A stretch of DNA of 64,000 bases from Mortierella alpina (Eukaryota > Mortierellomycota > Mortierellomycetes > Mortierellales > Mortierellaceae), in the NCBI GenBank assembly GCA_029449245.1, contig JANATF010000003.1:2542001-2606000 (forward strand). Direction: 5' to 3'. Below the pieces are notes generated by a model, which saw nothing but the letters and a program-made list of their open reading frames with translations, was not told the DNA's origin and made no database searches. Below, piece by piece: positions 10,640 to 22,400 of the stretch (positions are counted from its first letter, which is position 1; each line of letters starts with the position of its first letter). The translations under genes and the position numbers were made by a program.

Positions 10640-13600
10640 ACTCTGGGTGAATAGGTCGATTCCGCAACTCAGATGGTGAAGATGAATAAACCAAGAAAAC
10701 AGTGCCTGGCGTGATGTAGCACTCTCTCGAGGCTCGAGAAAAGTGGCTGGAATGAGCAGGCGACAAATACACCATTAGCAAACTAAGGTCACATAGTTCA
10801 CGACTCTGATATGACAGAGAACCCTAGGTACCGCAATGGCACCCGATGGCTACCTGGCGGTCCGGGCAGCAGTACCAGGCACAGGACGCGATCCGCAAGG
10901 ACTCTGTGGCGCGCTGCATGGTGTTTCTGCAGCATTATATGTAGTTTTGCACAGAGCACAAACCTTAAAAAAAAGCACTGGCTCACTGTGCCTGAGTTCC
11001 CATTCTCCTTCATATGGGCTATAGCATCCATATGGCGCCTCCTATTGACCGATCAGACCCAGATCCTGCAGATGCGGTCGAATAGTGCCGAAATGCTTAT
11101 AATGCGATACCACCGGTACGGTGGGCTAGTCCAGAGTGAGCTCGATCGTCCGAGCTGCTTGAATTGCATTTATAAACAGATTCAAGAATCTGCAAGATTG
11201 GCCATTGCAAAAGTCCCAGGCTGGCTTTTGTGAATGAGTCGACTCCGGAACAAAGATTGCGAAGATGAGTAAACCAAGAAAAGCGTGCCGGGCGTGATGC
11301 AGCACACTCCCAGGGCTCAAGAAATATGGATATATTGATCAGGCGCCAAAAACTGTGCTAGCAAGGTCGCCTTCCAAAGCTGAGGTCAGATGCTATCAGA
11401 GACCCTTTGGAGCCGCAATGGCTTTAGATGGTTACTTGGTCGTCCGAGCAGTGGTGCCAGGCACTCGGTGCGATCCGGTAGGACTCCGTGGCGCGCTGCA
11501 TGGTGATTATACAGCATTATATGTCAGTTTGCACACAGCGCAGAAACATAAAAAACGCACTGGTCGATGTGCCTGAGATCCCCAGGCACCGCATATGAGC
11601 CTTAGCAACGATATGGCGCCTCTTATTGGTCGATCAGACCCGGATCTTGCAGATGCCCGTCGACTAGTGCCGATATGCTTATAATGCGATACCACCGGTA
11701 CGGTGGGCTTGTCCAGAGCGAGCTCGATCGTCCGAGCTGCTTGAATTGCATTTATAAACAGATTCAAGAATCTGCAAGATTGGCCATTGCAAAAGTCCCA
11801 GGCTGGCTTTTGTGAGCGTGTCGATTCCGCAACGCAGATTACGAAGATGAGCAAACCAAGAAAAGCGTGCCGGGCGAGATGCACCACACTCCCAGGGCTC
11901 AAGAAATATGGATATATTGATCAGGCGCCAAAAACTGTGCTAGCAAGGTCGCCTTCCAAAGCTGAGGTCAGATGCTATCAGAGAGCCTTTGGAGCCGGAA
12001 TGGTTTTAGAAGGCTACGTGGTCGTCCGAGCAGTGGTGCCAGGCACTCGGTGCGATCCCGTAGGACTCCGTGGCGCGCTGCATGGTGATTATACAGCATT
12101 ATATGTCAGTTTGCGCACAGCGCAGAAACCTTAAAAGGCACTGGTCGCTGTTCCTGAGATCCCCAGGCACCCGCATATGAGCCTTAGCAACGATATGGCG
12201 CCTCTTATTGGTCGATCAGACCCGAATCTTGCAGATGCCCGTCGACTAGTGCCGATATGCTTATAATGCGATACCACCGGTACGGTGGGCTTGTCCAAAG
12301 CGAGCTCGATCGTCCGAGCTGCTTGAATTGCATTTATAAACAGATTCAAGAATCTGCAAGATTGGCCATTGCAAAAGTCCCAGGCTGGCTTTTGTGAGCG
12401 TGTCGATTCCGCAACGCAGATTGCGATGATGAGTAAAGCAAGAAAAGAGTGCCGGGCGTGATGCACCACACTCCCAGGGCTCAAGAAATATGGATATATT
12501 GATCAGGCGCCAAAAACTGTGCTAGCAAGGTCGCCTTCCAAAGCTGAGGTCAGATGCTATCAGAGAGCCTTTGGAGCCGCAATGGTTTTAGAAGGCTACG
12601 TGGTCGTCCGAGCAGTGGTGCCAGGCACTCGGTGCGATCCGGTAGGACTCCATGGCGCGCTGCATGGTGATTATACAGCATTATATGTCAGTTTGCACAC
12701 AGCGCAGAAACATAAAAAACGCACTGGTCGATGTGCCTGAGATCCCCAGGCACCGCATATGAGCCTTAGCAACGATATGGCGCCTCTTATTGGTCGATCA
12801 GACCCGAATCTTGCAGATGCCCGTCGACTAGTGCCGATATGCTTATAATGCGATACCACCGGTACGGTGGGCTTGTCCAGAGCGAGCTCGATCGTCCGAG
12901 CTGCTTGAATTGCATTTATAAACAGATTCAAGAATCTGCAAGATTGGCCATTGCAAAAGTCCCAGGTTGGCTTTTGTGAATGAGTCGACTCCGGAACAAA
13001 GATTGCGAAGATGAGTAAACCAAGAAAAGCGTGCCGGGCGTGATGCAGCACACTCCCAGGGCTCAAGAAATATGGATATATTGATCAGGCGCCAAAAACT
13101 GTGCTAGCAAGGTCGCCTTCCAAAGCTGAGGTCAGATGCTATCAGAGAGCCTTTGGAGCCGGAATGGTTTTAGAAGGCTACGTGGTCGTCCGAGCAGTGG
13201 TGCCAGGCACTCGGTGCGATCCCGTAGGACTCCGTGGCGCGCTGCATGGTGATTATACAGCATTATATGTCAGTTTGCGCACAGCGCAGAAACCTTAAAA
13301 GGCACTGGTCGCTGTTCCTGAGATCCCCAGGCACCCGCATATGAGCCTTAGCAATCATATGGCGCCTCTCATTGGCTGATCTGGGTCTGTTCTTGCGGAT
13401 GCCCGTCGACTAGTGCCGACATGCTTATATTGCGATACTACCGCACGGTGGGCTTGTCCAGAGCGAGCTCGACCGTCCGAGCTGCTTGAATTGCATTTAT
13501 AAACAGATTCAAGAATCTGCAAGATTGGCCATTGCAAAAGTCCCAGGCTGGCTTTTGTGAGCGTGTCGATTCCGCAACGCAGATTGCGATGATGAGTAAA

Positions 13601-15110
13601 GCAAGAAAAGCGTGCCGGGTGTGATGCACCACACTCCCAGGGCTCAAGAAATATGGATATATTGATCAGGCGCCAAAAACTGTGCTAGCAAGGTCGCCTT
13701 CCAAAGCTGAGGTCAGATGCTATCAGAGACCCTTTGGAGCCGCAATGGCTTTAGATGGTTACTTGGTCGTCCGAGCAGTGGTGCCAGGCACTCGGTGCGA
13801 TCCGGTAGGACTCCGTGGCGCGCTGCATGGTGATTATACAGCATTATATGTCAGTTTGCACACAGCGCAGAAACCTAAAAAACGCACTGGTCGATGTGCC
13901 TGAGATCCCCAGGCACCGCATATGAGCCTTAGCAACGATATGGCGCCTCTTATTGGTCGATCAGACCCGGATCTTGCAGATGCCCGTCGACTAGTGCCGA
14001 TATGCTTATAATGCGATACCGCCGGTACGGTGGGCTTGTCCAGAGCGAGCTCGATCGTCCGAGCTGCTTGAATTGCATTTATAAACAGATTCAAGAATCT
14101 GCAAGATTGGCCATTGCAAAAGTCCCAGGCTGGCTTTTGTGAGCGTGTCGATTCCGCAACGCAGATTACGAAGATGAGCAAACCAAGAAAAGCGTGCCGG
14201 GCGAGATGCACCACTCTCCCTGGGCTCGAGAAAAGTGGATGGAATGATCAGGCGCCAAAAACCCCCATAAGCAAAGTCGCCTTCCAAAGCTGAGGTCAGA
14301 CGATCAATATCAGAGAGAGAAAGCCCTAGGGGATGCAATGGTTACCGGTGGCTACCGGGCGGCCTGGGTAGCGGTGCCAGGCATTCAATGCGATCTGCTA
14401 TGACTCTCTGGCGCGCTGCATGGTGTTTATAAAGCATTATATGTGACTATGCTCAGCGCACAAACCTAAAAAAAAGCACGGCCGCACTGTGCTTGAGATT
14501 TCAGGCACCTGCATATGGACCATAGCATCCATATGGCGCCTCTTATTGGCCGATCAGACCCGCATCTTGTAGATGTGGTCGACTAGTTGCGAAATGCTTA
14601 TAATACGATACTGCCGGTACCGTGGGCTTGTTCAGAGCGAGCTCGATCGTCCGAGCCGCTTGAATCGCAATTATAACCAAATTCTGGAATCGGCAGCATT
14701 CGCCGTCGCAAAAGGTCCCACTCTTGGTATTTAACAATTTATTTCAGTTCAAAGGTGAAAGGGCTGTTTCCGCAACCCAGATGGTGAAGATGAGTAAACC
14801 AAGAAGACATTGCCTGGCCTGATGCAGCACGCTCCCGAGGCTCGAGAAAAGTGGCTGGAATGAGCAGGCGTCAAAAAACTCCATTCGCAAACTGAGGGCA
14901 GACGGATGATGAACGAGACTGCTAAGACAGAGAGCCCTTGGGTACTACAAATGGCTCCAAATGGCCACCTGGTGCCCCGGGTAGCAGAGCCAGGCACTGA
15001 ATGCGATCCGCGAGGACTCTGCGGTGCGGCATGATGTTTCTGTAGTATTATATTTATGTTTGCATAGCGCACAAACTTAACAAAATAGCCTGACCCGCTG
15101 TGCCTGAGCT
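10640..15110. repeat. tandem array of eight ~582-bp satellite units
   Basis: Using the anchor that begins gaaatatgga (gaaaagtgg in outer copies), copies start at 10738, 11321, 11903, 12485, 13067, 13648, 14230 and 14846, spaced 583, 582, 582, 582, 581, 582 and 616 bp. The five inner units (11321-14229) are nearly identical; the outer three are diverged. Diagnostic variants alternate: after gcgcagaaac, units 2, 4 and 6 continue (a/c)taaaaaacgcactgg whereas units 3 and 5 continue cttaaaaggcactgg. Each unit holds small palindromes such as agctcg..cgagct and gattcaagaatc. The minus strand carries a related open frame of about 60-131 codons in most units (for example 11507-11902 and 12671-13066), with peptide text such as CNGQSCRFLNLFINAIQAA, but there is no recognisable domain and the frame is truncated in several copies. 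This looks like satellite DNA evolving by unequal exchange rather than a gene family. Confidence 0.92.
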
Positions 15111-15144
15111 ACAGTTTTATGTGCGTGCGACTGCCGTTCATTCT

Positions 15145-15510
15145 TGAACAGGTACGATTTTTTGGTACGGTCTTGCAGCCATGATCTTCACTGACCCACT
15201 GTTCAGCCTACATGAACGCTACAACCACATAAACAGTAGTTCTGGAGAGAGCCTGGACGAAACTCTATAGCTGGAGAGTGATAAGGCGCCAGATCAGGTA
15301 TTGAGCTCGCAGCAGAGACGAATGATTAAAGCGACTCTCCCAGCAGATGTACGATTTTTTTTTTGCGGAATATCAAACCGTGCTTGCGCCCGAATGGGGA
15401 ACCGTACCAACGTTGTTCATTCTTGAACATGCACGATTTTTAGGTACGGCCTTGCTGCCATGATCTTCAATTACCCACTACTCAGCCTACGCGCACGCTA
15501 CAACTTCACA
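15145..15510 (+). repeat. right flank of the satellite array: two direct copies of a ~75-bp motif
   Basis: A motif of the form ttcttgaaca..gattttttggtacgg.cttgc.gccatgatcttca occurs at about 15140-15215 and again at about 15415-15490, in direct orientation. The segment tttgcggaatatcaaaccgt at 15363 precedes the second copy. Both are inverted relative to the left flank at 10525-10635, so the array sits between inverted related borders. Confidence 0.75.
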
Positions 15511-16495
15511 AAGAGTGATGCTATTGAGTGCCTGGGCACAGCTCCCCAGCATCGACTTAGTGAGACGCTCAGGAGATTCGTCTCTATTGAGATTCCAGTA
15601 TACTTGATCCAACACGCTACAAGTCTATAGTTGGATGACCTGCTTCAAGCTCATTCAAACACCTATTCTTGTGCTCTCGCATGCCTCCAGAAGACAGAAA
15701 TGATCAGGATGAAGTGATTTTTTTATTTAGCGGCTCGTAAAGCCTTGAGGCGAAAGGCGACAGACAGCCGAGTACCTTATAAATGGGACGCCATCCTGTA
15801 TCTCCAATCGTCCTCCTGATGCCTTGAACTCATATATACATAGTTGCCGTGACCATCAATTCATCATCCTCCAAAGCATCGCCTTTCATAGCAGCTATAA
15901 TATGTTCCCCACCAGTGTCGCTGAGCGTCCTCCCAAAGGCTGTCGAAGGAGGCCGGTAATCCTGTCGCTACATGAAGAAAAGCACACAGGATGAAAGCGA
16001 AAGCGAGCGGAACATGGGTTGGCTACAAGACGTGAACAAGCAGCTGGAAGTATGCAGCCTTATGATACATGCCTCGCTAGAGGCAGCACCAGCTTCACGT
16101 CCAAACCTCTAGTCCCAAAGAGCAGAATGAGACGTGCACTATTGTCCTTCATTATGAGAAAGCCCTGAAGCTCAGGTAACAGAGGCAGAGTTGTGCTTTG
16201 GACAACCACTCTCTGATTCCATGGCAAATCGGTGAGCTCCCAGAATCGCTGGAGGGTTGGAAGTAAAGTTTGTTGAACCTTGACTATGGCTCGAAAGATA
16301 AGGATTGTGCGAGAATTATTGTCGCCATGGGGAGTTGCAAAAAGTCATCATTCTCTTGGCAGCACGAACAAGGCGGGTACTCTAGAGTATATGCAGGGCG
16401 CCGTGGCACATCTGATGTAGTCGTAGACAATTAGAGAGGTGAGGAGGAGGAGGTTGCGGAATTTAGGCGAGAAGCGAGCGGTTTTCATGAAGGAC
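15511..16495. other. non-coding region
   Basis: About 1 kb between the satellite borders and the tRNA palindrome. It has no open frame with protein-like character and no recognisable RNA. A purine tract (gaggtgaggaggaggagg) lies near 16437. Confidence 0.4.
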
Positions 16496-16539
16496 GCATG
16501 GACAAAAAAACGACAGCGCCACGAAAAAGAAAAAGATCA

Positions 16540-16611
16540 GGGCCGAACCGGGAATTGAACCCGGGACCTCTCGCACCCTAAGCGAGAATTATACCACTAA
16601 ACCATCCGGCC
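16540..16611 (-). tRNA. tRNA-Pro (anticodon AGG)
   Basis: 72-nt cloverleaf on the minus strand. The acceptor stem GGCCGGA pairs with TTCGGCC (one G-U), with discriminator C. The anticodon stem TCTCGC/GCGAGA closes the loop TTAGGGT, giving anticodon AGG. The T-arm is CCGGG/CCCGG around TTCAATT. The A-box lies in the D-arm (tggtttagtggt) and the B-box is ggttcaattcc. An oligo-T Pol III terminator follows. It has no intron and is identical to the copy at 16758-16829. Confidence 0.97.
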
Positions 16612-16757
16612 TTGTTGAGGAACGGGTTCAAAAATATCTTACATGAGCCAGTGAACAAATTGTGGCTTAGCAGAGGCTTGCGACTCTAAATCACGTGCAT
16701 AAGCCACAATTTGTTCACTGGCTCATGTAAGATATTTTTGAACCCGTTCCTCAACAA

Positions 16758-16829
16758 GGCCGGATGGTTTAGTGGTATAATTCTCGCTTAGGGTGCGAGA
16801 GGTCCCGGGTTCAATTCCCGGTTCGGCCC
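16758..16829 (+). tRNA. tRNA-Pro (anticodon AGG)
   Basis: Identical in sequence to the minus-strand tRNA-Pro, placed divergently on the other arm of the palindrome. It has the same cloverleaf and anticodon AGG. The run tctttttctttttc directly downstream serves as Pol III terminator. The two genes share 146 bp of sequence between their 5' ends, of which 30 bp is unique spacer. Confidence 0.97.
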
Positions 16830-16873
16830 TGATCTTTTTCTTTTTCGTGGCGCTGTCGTTTTTTTGTCCATGC

Positions 16874-19442
16874 AAACGATGAGTTGCACTCATCGTTTTG
16901 CCACAAGCTCCCCTGTCTTGCACAGGACAACTTGCTTCCATCCGTTACGCTTGCTGCAACCTACAACGTTGAGCTCTATTCATCCGTTTTTTCAGTGTTC
17001 AGTCACCGTTCTTTTGAAGTGATTGTCAGGTTGACACAGAGTGATGAGTTTTTGAAGATTCTGACATCTACTCTCGGAGAAAGCCCTTTATTTCTCAACC
17101 TTTTTTCTCTTGACTCACGCCTTGTACGCACACCGTCTTTGCTCTATGGAGTATCGGTCACCAGTCTTGCCTTTCACCTATCGCTACTTCAAATTCACAG
17201 GCGCCGAGTTCCTTGTGCACTCTCTGGATATGGATCGACACGTTAGGTGTTTCGCTGTAATGTCACCTTTTCCCGCTATGCTTATCTAACTGGGGGCGTG
17301 CTGATAGTGGTTAGGAAGAAGAGTACTTTATTCGTTGTAAATACCTTTGATACTACCTTCGCCCGGAAGGCCCAAGCTCTTTTACCTGGAACTGTACCTT
17401 TATCGTACTGATACTGTAGCTGAAGCAAGGGACAGCTTTTCATTCTTTTCGTGCATCACTCGCGATGACATGTGGGCGAGAAGGTTCGTTCTTCCTTCTT
17501 CATGTACTGAGCTAGTGCACAAAGAATGACAAATTGTAAACACCGCAGAATGCAAGCATGGTTTCATCAACGTGCAGGCTCGCAGAAGCTCCAGGTGTGT
17601 GGTTATTTTTTTGTTGTTGTGTATGTGTATATGTTTTGGGCGTTGTGTGCAACATTGCCCTTTTTTTTTTTTGTTTTAGTACCCATCTATACTGTGGGCA
17701 CCATGCAGAGTCTCTCAGGGAAGGAGCTGATTTCTCCGATAGCTTCCTACGAGGGCATATCAGTTTGGCTTGCCTGATGTGGGGCAGTTGATGACATGCC
17801 ATGGAAGCGTGGCAGAGCATTGTTGTAGGCAACAACTAGAGAGAGAGAGGGAGAAAGAGAAAGAGCCGTCGCGTGAGGATATTTGAGGCGGCGAGCGAAA
17901 CAAACTCGGACAGACAGTTCAATATAGTTGTGTGCTCAGTTTCGACAGGTTTGTTGTGGCCATTGAGGAGGTGGTGCAGCGGTTGGCAGTTGATCACCGT
18001 ACACCTTGTTGAGAAAAAAAGAGAGGGAGCCCTGGTTCTCTGTATGTGAGCCCCACACATTGATTCAGATTACCACGAGTACTTCTGAGCGCGTCCATGT
18101 CTCAGATGGGCTTGCAGCGACCTCGCTGAACCGATCTGAGAAAAAGCACGGCGGCGGAAGGAATGGGAACCCCAGAGCGGAGAGGACGGGGGTTTGAGGA
18201 GTATAAGGGAGGGTGCAGTGCATGCTCGATGTCTCGCTGTCTAGGGGTCGGTGGTGTGCAGAGCAATTGAGTTCGTACGGGCAAGCAGGCGCGGGGGCGC
18301 GTAGATTGCGCCTGTGTGCGAGTTCTCCGTGTTGGGTGCGCACGATCTCCGCTGCCGATCGAGTGGACGGGTGGGCAGCGAGGACCCTGGCCAACCCTCT
18401 CGCAAGAGGCATCGCGGACTAGGTAGCTCGCTCTTAATTAACGGAATTCTCGAGTAGTGTATTGCATGGGAACTGGATCCAACGTGCGATCGCATGAACT
18501 CTTTTTTTTTTTCATAAGGAGTATGGACGGCATGCGACTGGCTCATTGTTTTTTTGTTTTTTTGGCTCTCTCTATTTCCTCTGTCGCCCCACTCCCCACT
18601 GCACCTCTTTCTCTCCTTCTCTCTTCACCCTTCCACCACCTCTCATCCCCATCGCCCTCTCATACCCTCGTCTTCTCCTCTTTATCGCCCTCTTCTCCTC
18701 CTCCACGACAAGCGACATTCACCTCCCACCCCCTCGCTTCTGTAACGACTGCTGATGCCCCCTTCCTTCGATTGAGAATACGACAACCGACGACCAACGA
18801 CAAAAAAAGAAAAAGAAAAAAAAAAGAACACCACACCACATCTGCACCTCCTCATTCAGTGCTCTCTCACGACCCGCTCCTCCACCTACACGCTGCAAGA
18901 CAAAGCCTGAAAAGCAAGGCTGGCCGTTGTACGTGTGCCCTGTTCGCGTAGTGTCTCGTTCATCCCTGTCCTGGTCCCCGGCTCTTTTACCAGGGAGCTC
19001 ACATCATAATATACATTCACTCCTCCTGCCTTGTCTCCTCCCGTGTGCGTGCGCCCCTTCCCCCCCCCCCCCTTGTTTTTCCTTCTCGTTGGAAGAGCCG
19101 TCAGTTCACCCAGCTGTGAACCGAGATCTCCGTAAAGAACTGCAGCCTGTCCCATCTGCACGCCGAGTCTAGGCATCCGCCCAACAACCCTCGCTTCCTT
19201 TTTTTTTCTCTTTGTCTCTTTCTTGTCCCTACTCTTCGTTTGCCCCACTTTCGATTCCTTTGTGCTTTGACTCTGTACACAGCTTCATTGACTTCTATCC
19301 TGTTGTATCGCTCAAGCCCTGAATATTCTCTCTTCTCCCATCCACGGACGAAATTCAAGCAAAAAGAAACAGCAGCGCCTAAATCAAACACTCTCGCCCT
19401 GTACAGCTCTAGATCATCCACCTAAACTCATACATACGCATA
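16874..19442. other. intergenic region and pyrimidine-rich leader of the BOI-like gene
   Basis: No gene is evident. From about 18545 to 19435 the plus strand is strongly pyrimidine-rich (ctctctcc/cttcttc runs, a run of about ten C near 19061), which suits a long promoter/5' UTR for the gene starting at 19443. Runs of T occur near 17610, 17660, 18500 and 19201. Confidence 0.5.
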
Positions 19443-22400
19443 ATGCCAGAAACTGTGTGGGCTATACACAATTTCGAAGCCGAGGCTGAGGATGAAATCT
19501 CGTTCCACATTGGCGAGCCCATCGTTGTCATCCAGAAAGATGACCTTTACCAAGACGGCTGGTGGGAGGTAAGCTACCTAGACTGAAACGAGCAACAAAC
19601 GTCTATGAGCAAAAAAAAAAAAAAAAAAAAATCTGACTATCAACTTTACTTGACCATTGTCTATCTCCAGGGCACTAATGTCCGAGGCGAAACGGGCCTG
19701 TTTCCGATGAACTACACTGTTCAAGGTACGTAAACCATCCAGGGTATACACCATTGCAGTGGTAGGGGGCAGAGGGCAAGGGCATAGGGTAGGGAGTTCC
19801 ACTTCTCAGCATCATCGCCAACCATGGTAGTGCCAACTCTAACAGGAAAAACGAGAGCAGCGTTGATTAAGCAAGGGTTGCATACTACATACACAATATC
19901 GTTTCCACATTGTACTCTCTGAGCTTTGGTTTAAATTACGGCTAGCTTGTGAGAGCGAAAAAATACATGTGCTCACCCGTTCAGCTCAGGGTGAGAAGCC
20001 AGGACCAGGACCAGGATCACGGCGTTTGGGTGTGACTTGGGTATGGAGTGGTGCAGTTCCGAGAAGGTCACCTTTGAAATGAGCTTTCCTCCGTCCAGCT
20101 GCATTCGCGCCCCTATCTAATGCACCTGGAGGATGAAGGGGAAGGGGACACAGGGGGACGCTGCTGCAACGATGCTCCCAACAAAACGTAAAAAGACCAG
20201 AGATCTAATTTGCTCCCACTTCATACTACACTGCAACAGATCCTCCGGAGCAGGGCCAAGACGACACCCCTAACGGCACGCCCAGCATGTACCCCGGTGA
20301 CGCCAGTGGCAAGGCTGGTGGCCACAACAGCATCAACCACAGCAACAGCAACGGTAACACCAAGTACGGAGGAGCGAACCAGCAAAGCATTGGCAACATG
20401 AACGGCATGCACAACATGGGCCCTGATAACAGCCGATCTCCGGTCCAGTCGAATCCAGCGCAGCTTGCGAACGGTATGAGCAACATGCATATCAGCCAGA
20501 ACCCCGCGATTGCTAGTCCGCCCATGGGATCAAACAGAGCTGCGTATGGCCCCTCGTCAGGCTCCTCCACACCAAACGGCCAGTCCAACAGCAAGATTAT
20601 CGCACAGACAGTCGAAGAGAGTCTCAGCGACCCTCAGCTAGCAGGGCATCCGTCCACCTGGAACATTGACCAGGTCGCCTACTGGTTGCGTTGGTGCGGA
20701 TTCAGTAGTGTAGTGTCGTCTTTCATCGGTGAGTGTTGGTGTGCACTTGCTTTTTTGCTTTGCAGTGGTCCAGCTTGTGCGAACTTCGGTTTCTGACATT
20801 CTCTTGCGTCTGGCTCATCCTCTGTTAAAACGTACCTTTCAGACAACGAGATCTCGGGCGCCATTCTACTGGAGTTGAACCTAAACAATCTCAAGGAGCT
20901 GGAGATCAATTCGTTTGGCAAACGATTCAATATTATGAACGCCATCACGTTCCTAAAGCAGACGACCAAAGGTGATCAAGGTCTCAAAGGCCAGTACGGA
21001 GGTCTCTCTAGCTCTGTCGGGGCCATATTTTCTGGCAATGGCGGCGGCGGCCCTAATATCCCTCCTCGCATGACTTCTGCTGGAGGTGCGCCCAGCCCTA
21101 GGGCCTCGTATGATACCCGCAATGAGTTCATGCATGATCCCCGGCAGAACCTACAAGACCCACGCACTGCGCCGGCTCCCATGTCACCTCCGGCTTCAAT
21201 CCAGTCCCCAACAATGCGCCAGCAACAGCCGCCCTCCGACTACGACATGCACTCGCGGAACGCGGCGTTGGCTCGCTCTGATACCATGGGCTCAATCAGT
21301 GGTGGAAGTACCGGCGATAATAACGCTGCTCGGGGCGGTAAACGCCAAAGTGCCACATCAGCATACTCCTCCAACTCAAACCATCACCGCGGCCAGTGGG
21401 AACGCAACGCGCCTCGCCCTCCTCAAATGCCAAGCCCCGTCTCGCAGTCGCAGCGACTGCCAAACTCGATTGACGAGCAGCCTTACGGCGGCTCAAGGTC
21501 GATGGAGCAGCCAGGAGAGCAATATCCGCGGCCCATGGACAGGGTCGGACCAGCAAGCCCTGAGATGCGCCATCAGGATCAGTACTCGCCAGAGCAGTAC
21601 CGTCAGCCCACCGCTCCTTCTCAACAACAGCAGCGGAAAGCGCACGTACCCGACAGCAGCAACCGCCAGATGAATGGCAAGGCTGATCCTAACGACAAAG
21701 TTGTATCCCTGGAGCTCATTGGAAAGCCCGACTACGCTGGATGGCTCAAAAAGAGAGGAGACACATACAGGACATGGAAGAGCCGCTGGTTCATGCTCAA
21801 GGGCGTCACGCTGTACTACATGAACTCGCCTAAAGAAAACGCTAGCAAGGATTACATCAATCTTGTTGGCTACAAAATCATCCAGGATGAGAACATCTAC
21901 GCTGGCAAGTACTGCTTCAAGGCCGTGCACGATGATCTGCGCAGTTTCTACTTTTACACAGAGAGTGAGCACGACATGAAGGGATGGCTCAAGGCCTTGA
22001 TGAAGGTCACTATTGGACGCGATCCTACTGCTCCCGTCATCTCCTCAAGCAACATCCCGACGATCCCACTCCACGTTGCCAGGAAAATGGCACCCCGCCC
22101 CCCTTCGCCCTCTAAGCGTAACCGCAACCTCGGACCGAACGGACAGCCTATGCACCCGCAGCAGCAACAACAACAGCAGCAGTATGATCAAAAGTACCAA
22201 CAGCAACAACAGCACCAACACCAGCAGCAGCAGCAGCAAAAACAACAGCAACAACAACAGCAGCAGCATCAACAGCAATTGTTGGACTATGATGACCAGG
22301 AATCTGATGGGGAGGCCTACCTTCAGGATGAATACGGAGACTCCAACGGCCGCTACAAACCTAACCAAGGTCAGGAAAGTCCAATTCTCCAGAGCCTGCC

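Larger units (their letters stand above)
16496..16873. repeat. perfect palindrome, 174-bp arms and 30-bp spacer
   Basis: 16496-16669 is the exact reverse complement of 16700-16873; the spacer is 16670-16699. Each arm contains a whole tRNA-Pro gene plus about 58 bp of 5' flank and about 44 bp of 3' flank, including the oligo-T terminator. The two arms were compared base by base and no mismatch was found. Confidence 0.97.

Noticed and set aside
10811-14214. Many open frames of 60-140 codons on both strands of the satellite array
   Set aside because: They recur only because the DNA unit repeats, frames are interrupted in several units, no start context or domain is seen, and plus and minus frames are equally long.
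10440-15520. Array as a retrotransposon or DNA transposon with coding capacity
   Set aside because: No reverse transcriptase, integrase or transposase motif on either strand and no long terminal repeats; only inverted-type borders are visible.
16723-16941. Minus-strand open frame crossing the right-hand tRNA-Pro gene
   Set aside because: Overlaps a tRNA; translation of tRNA sequence has no meaning and no domain is present.
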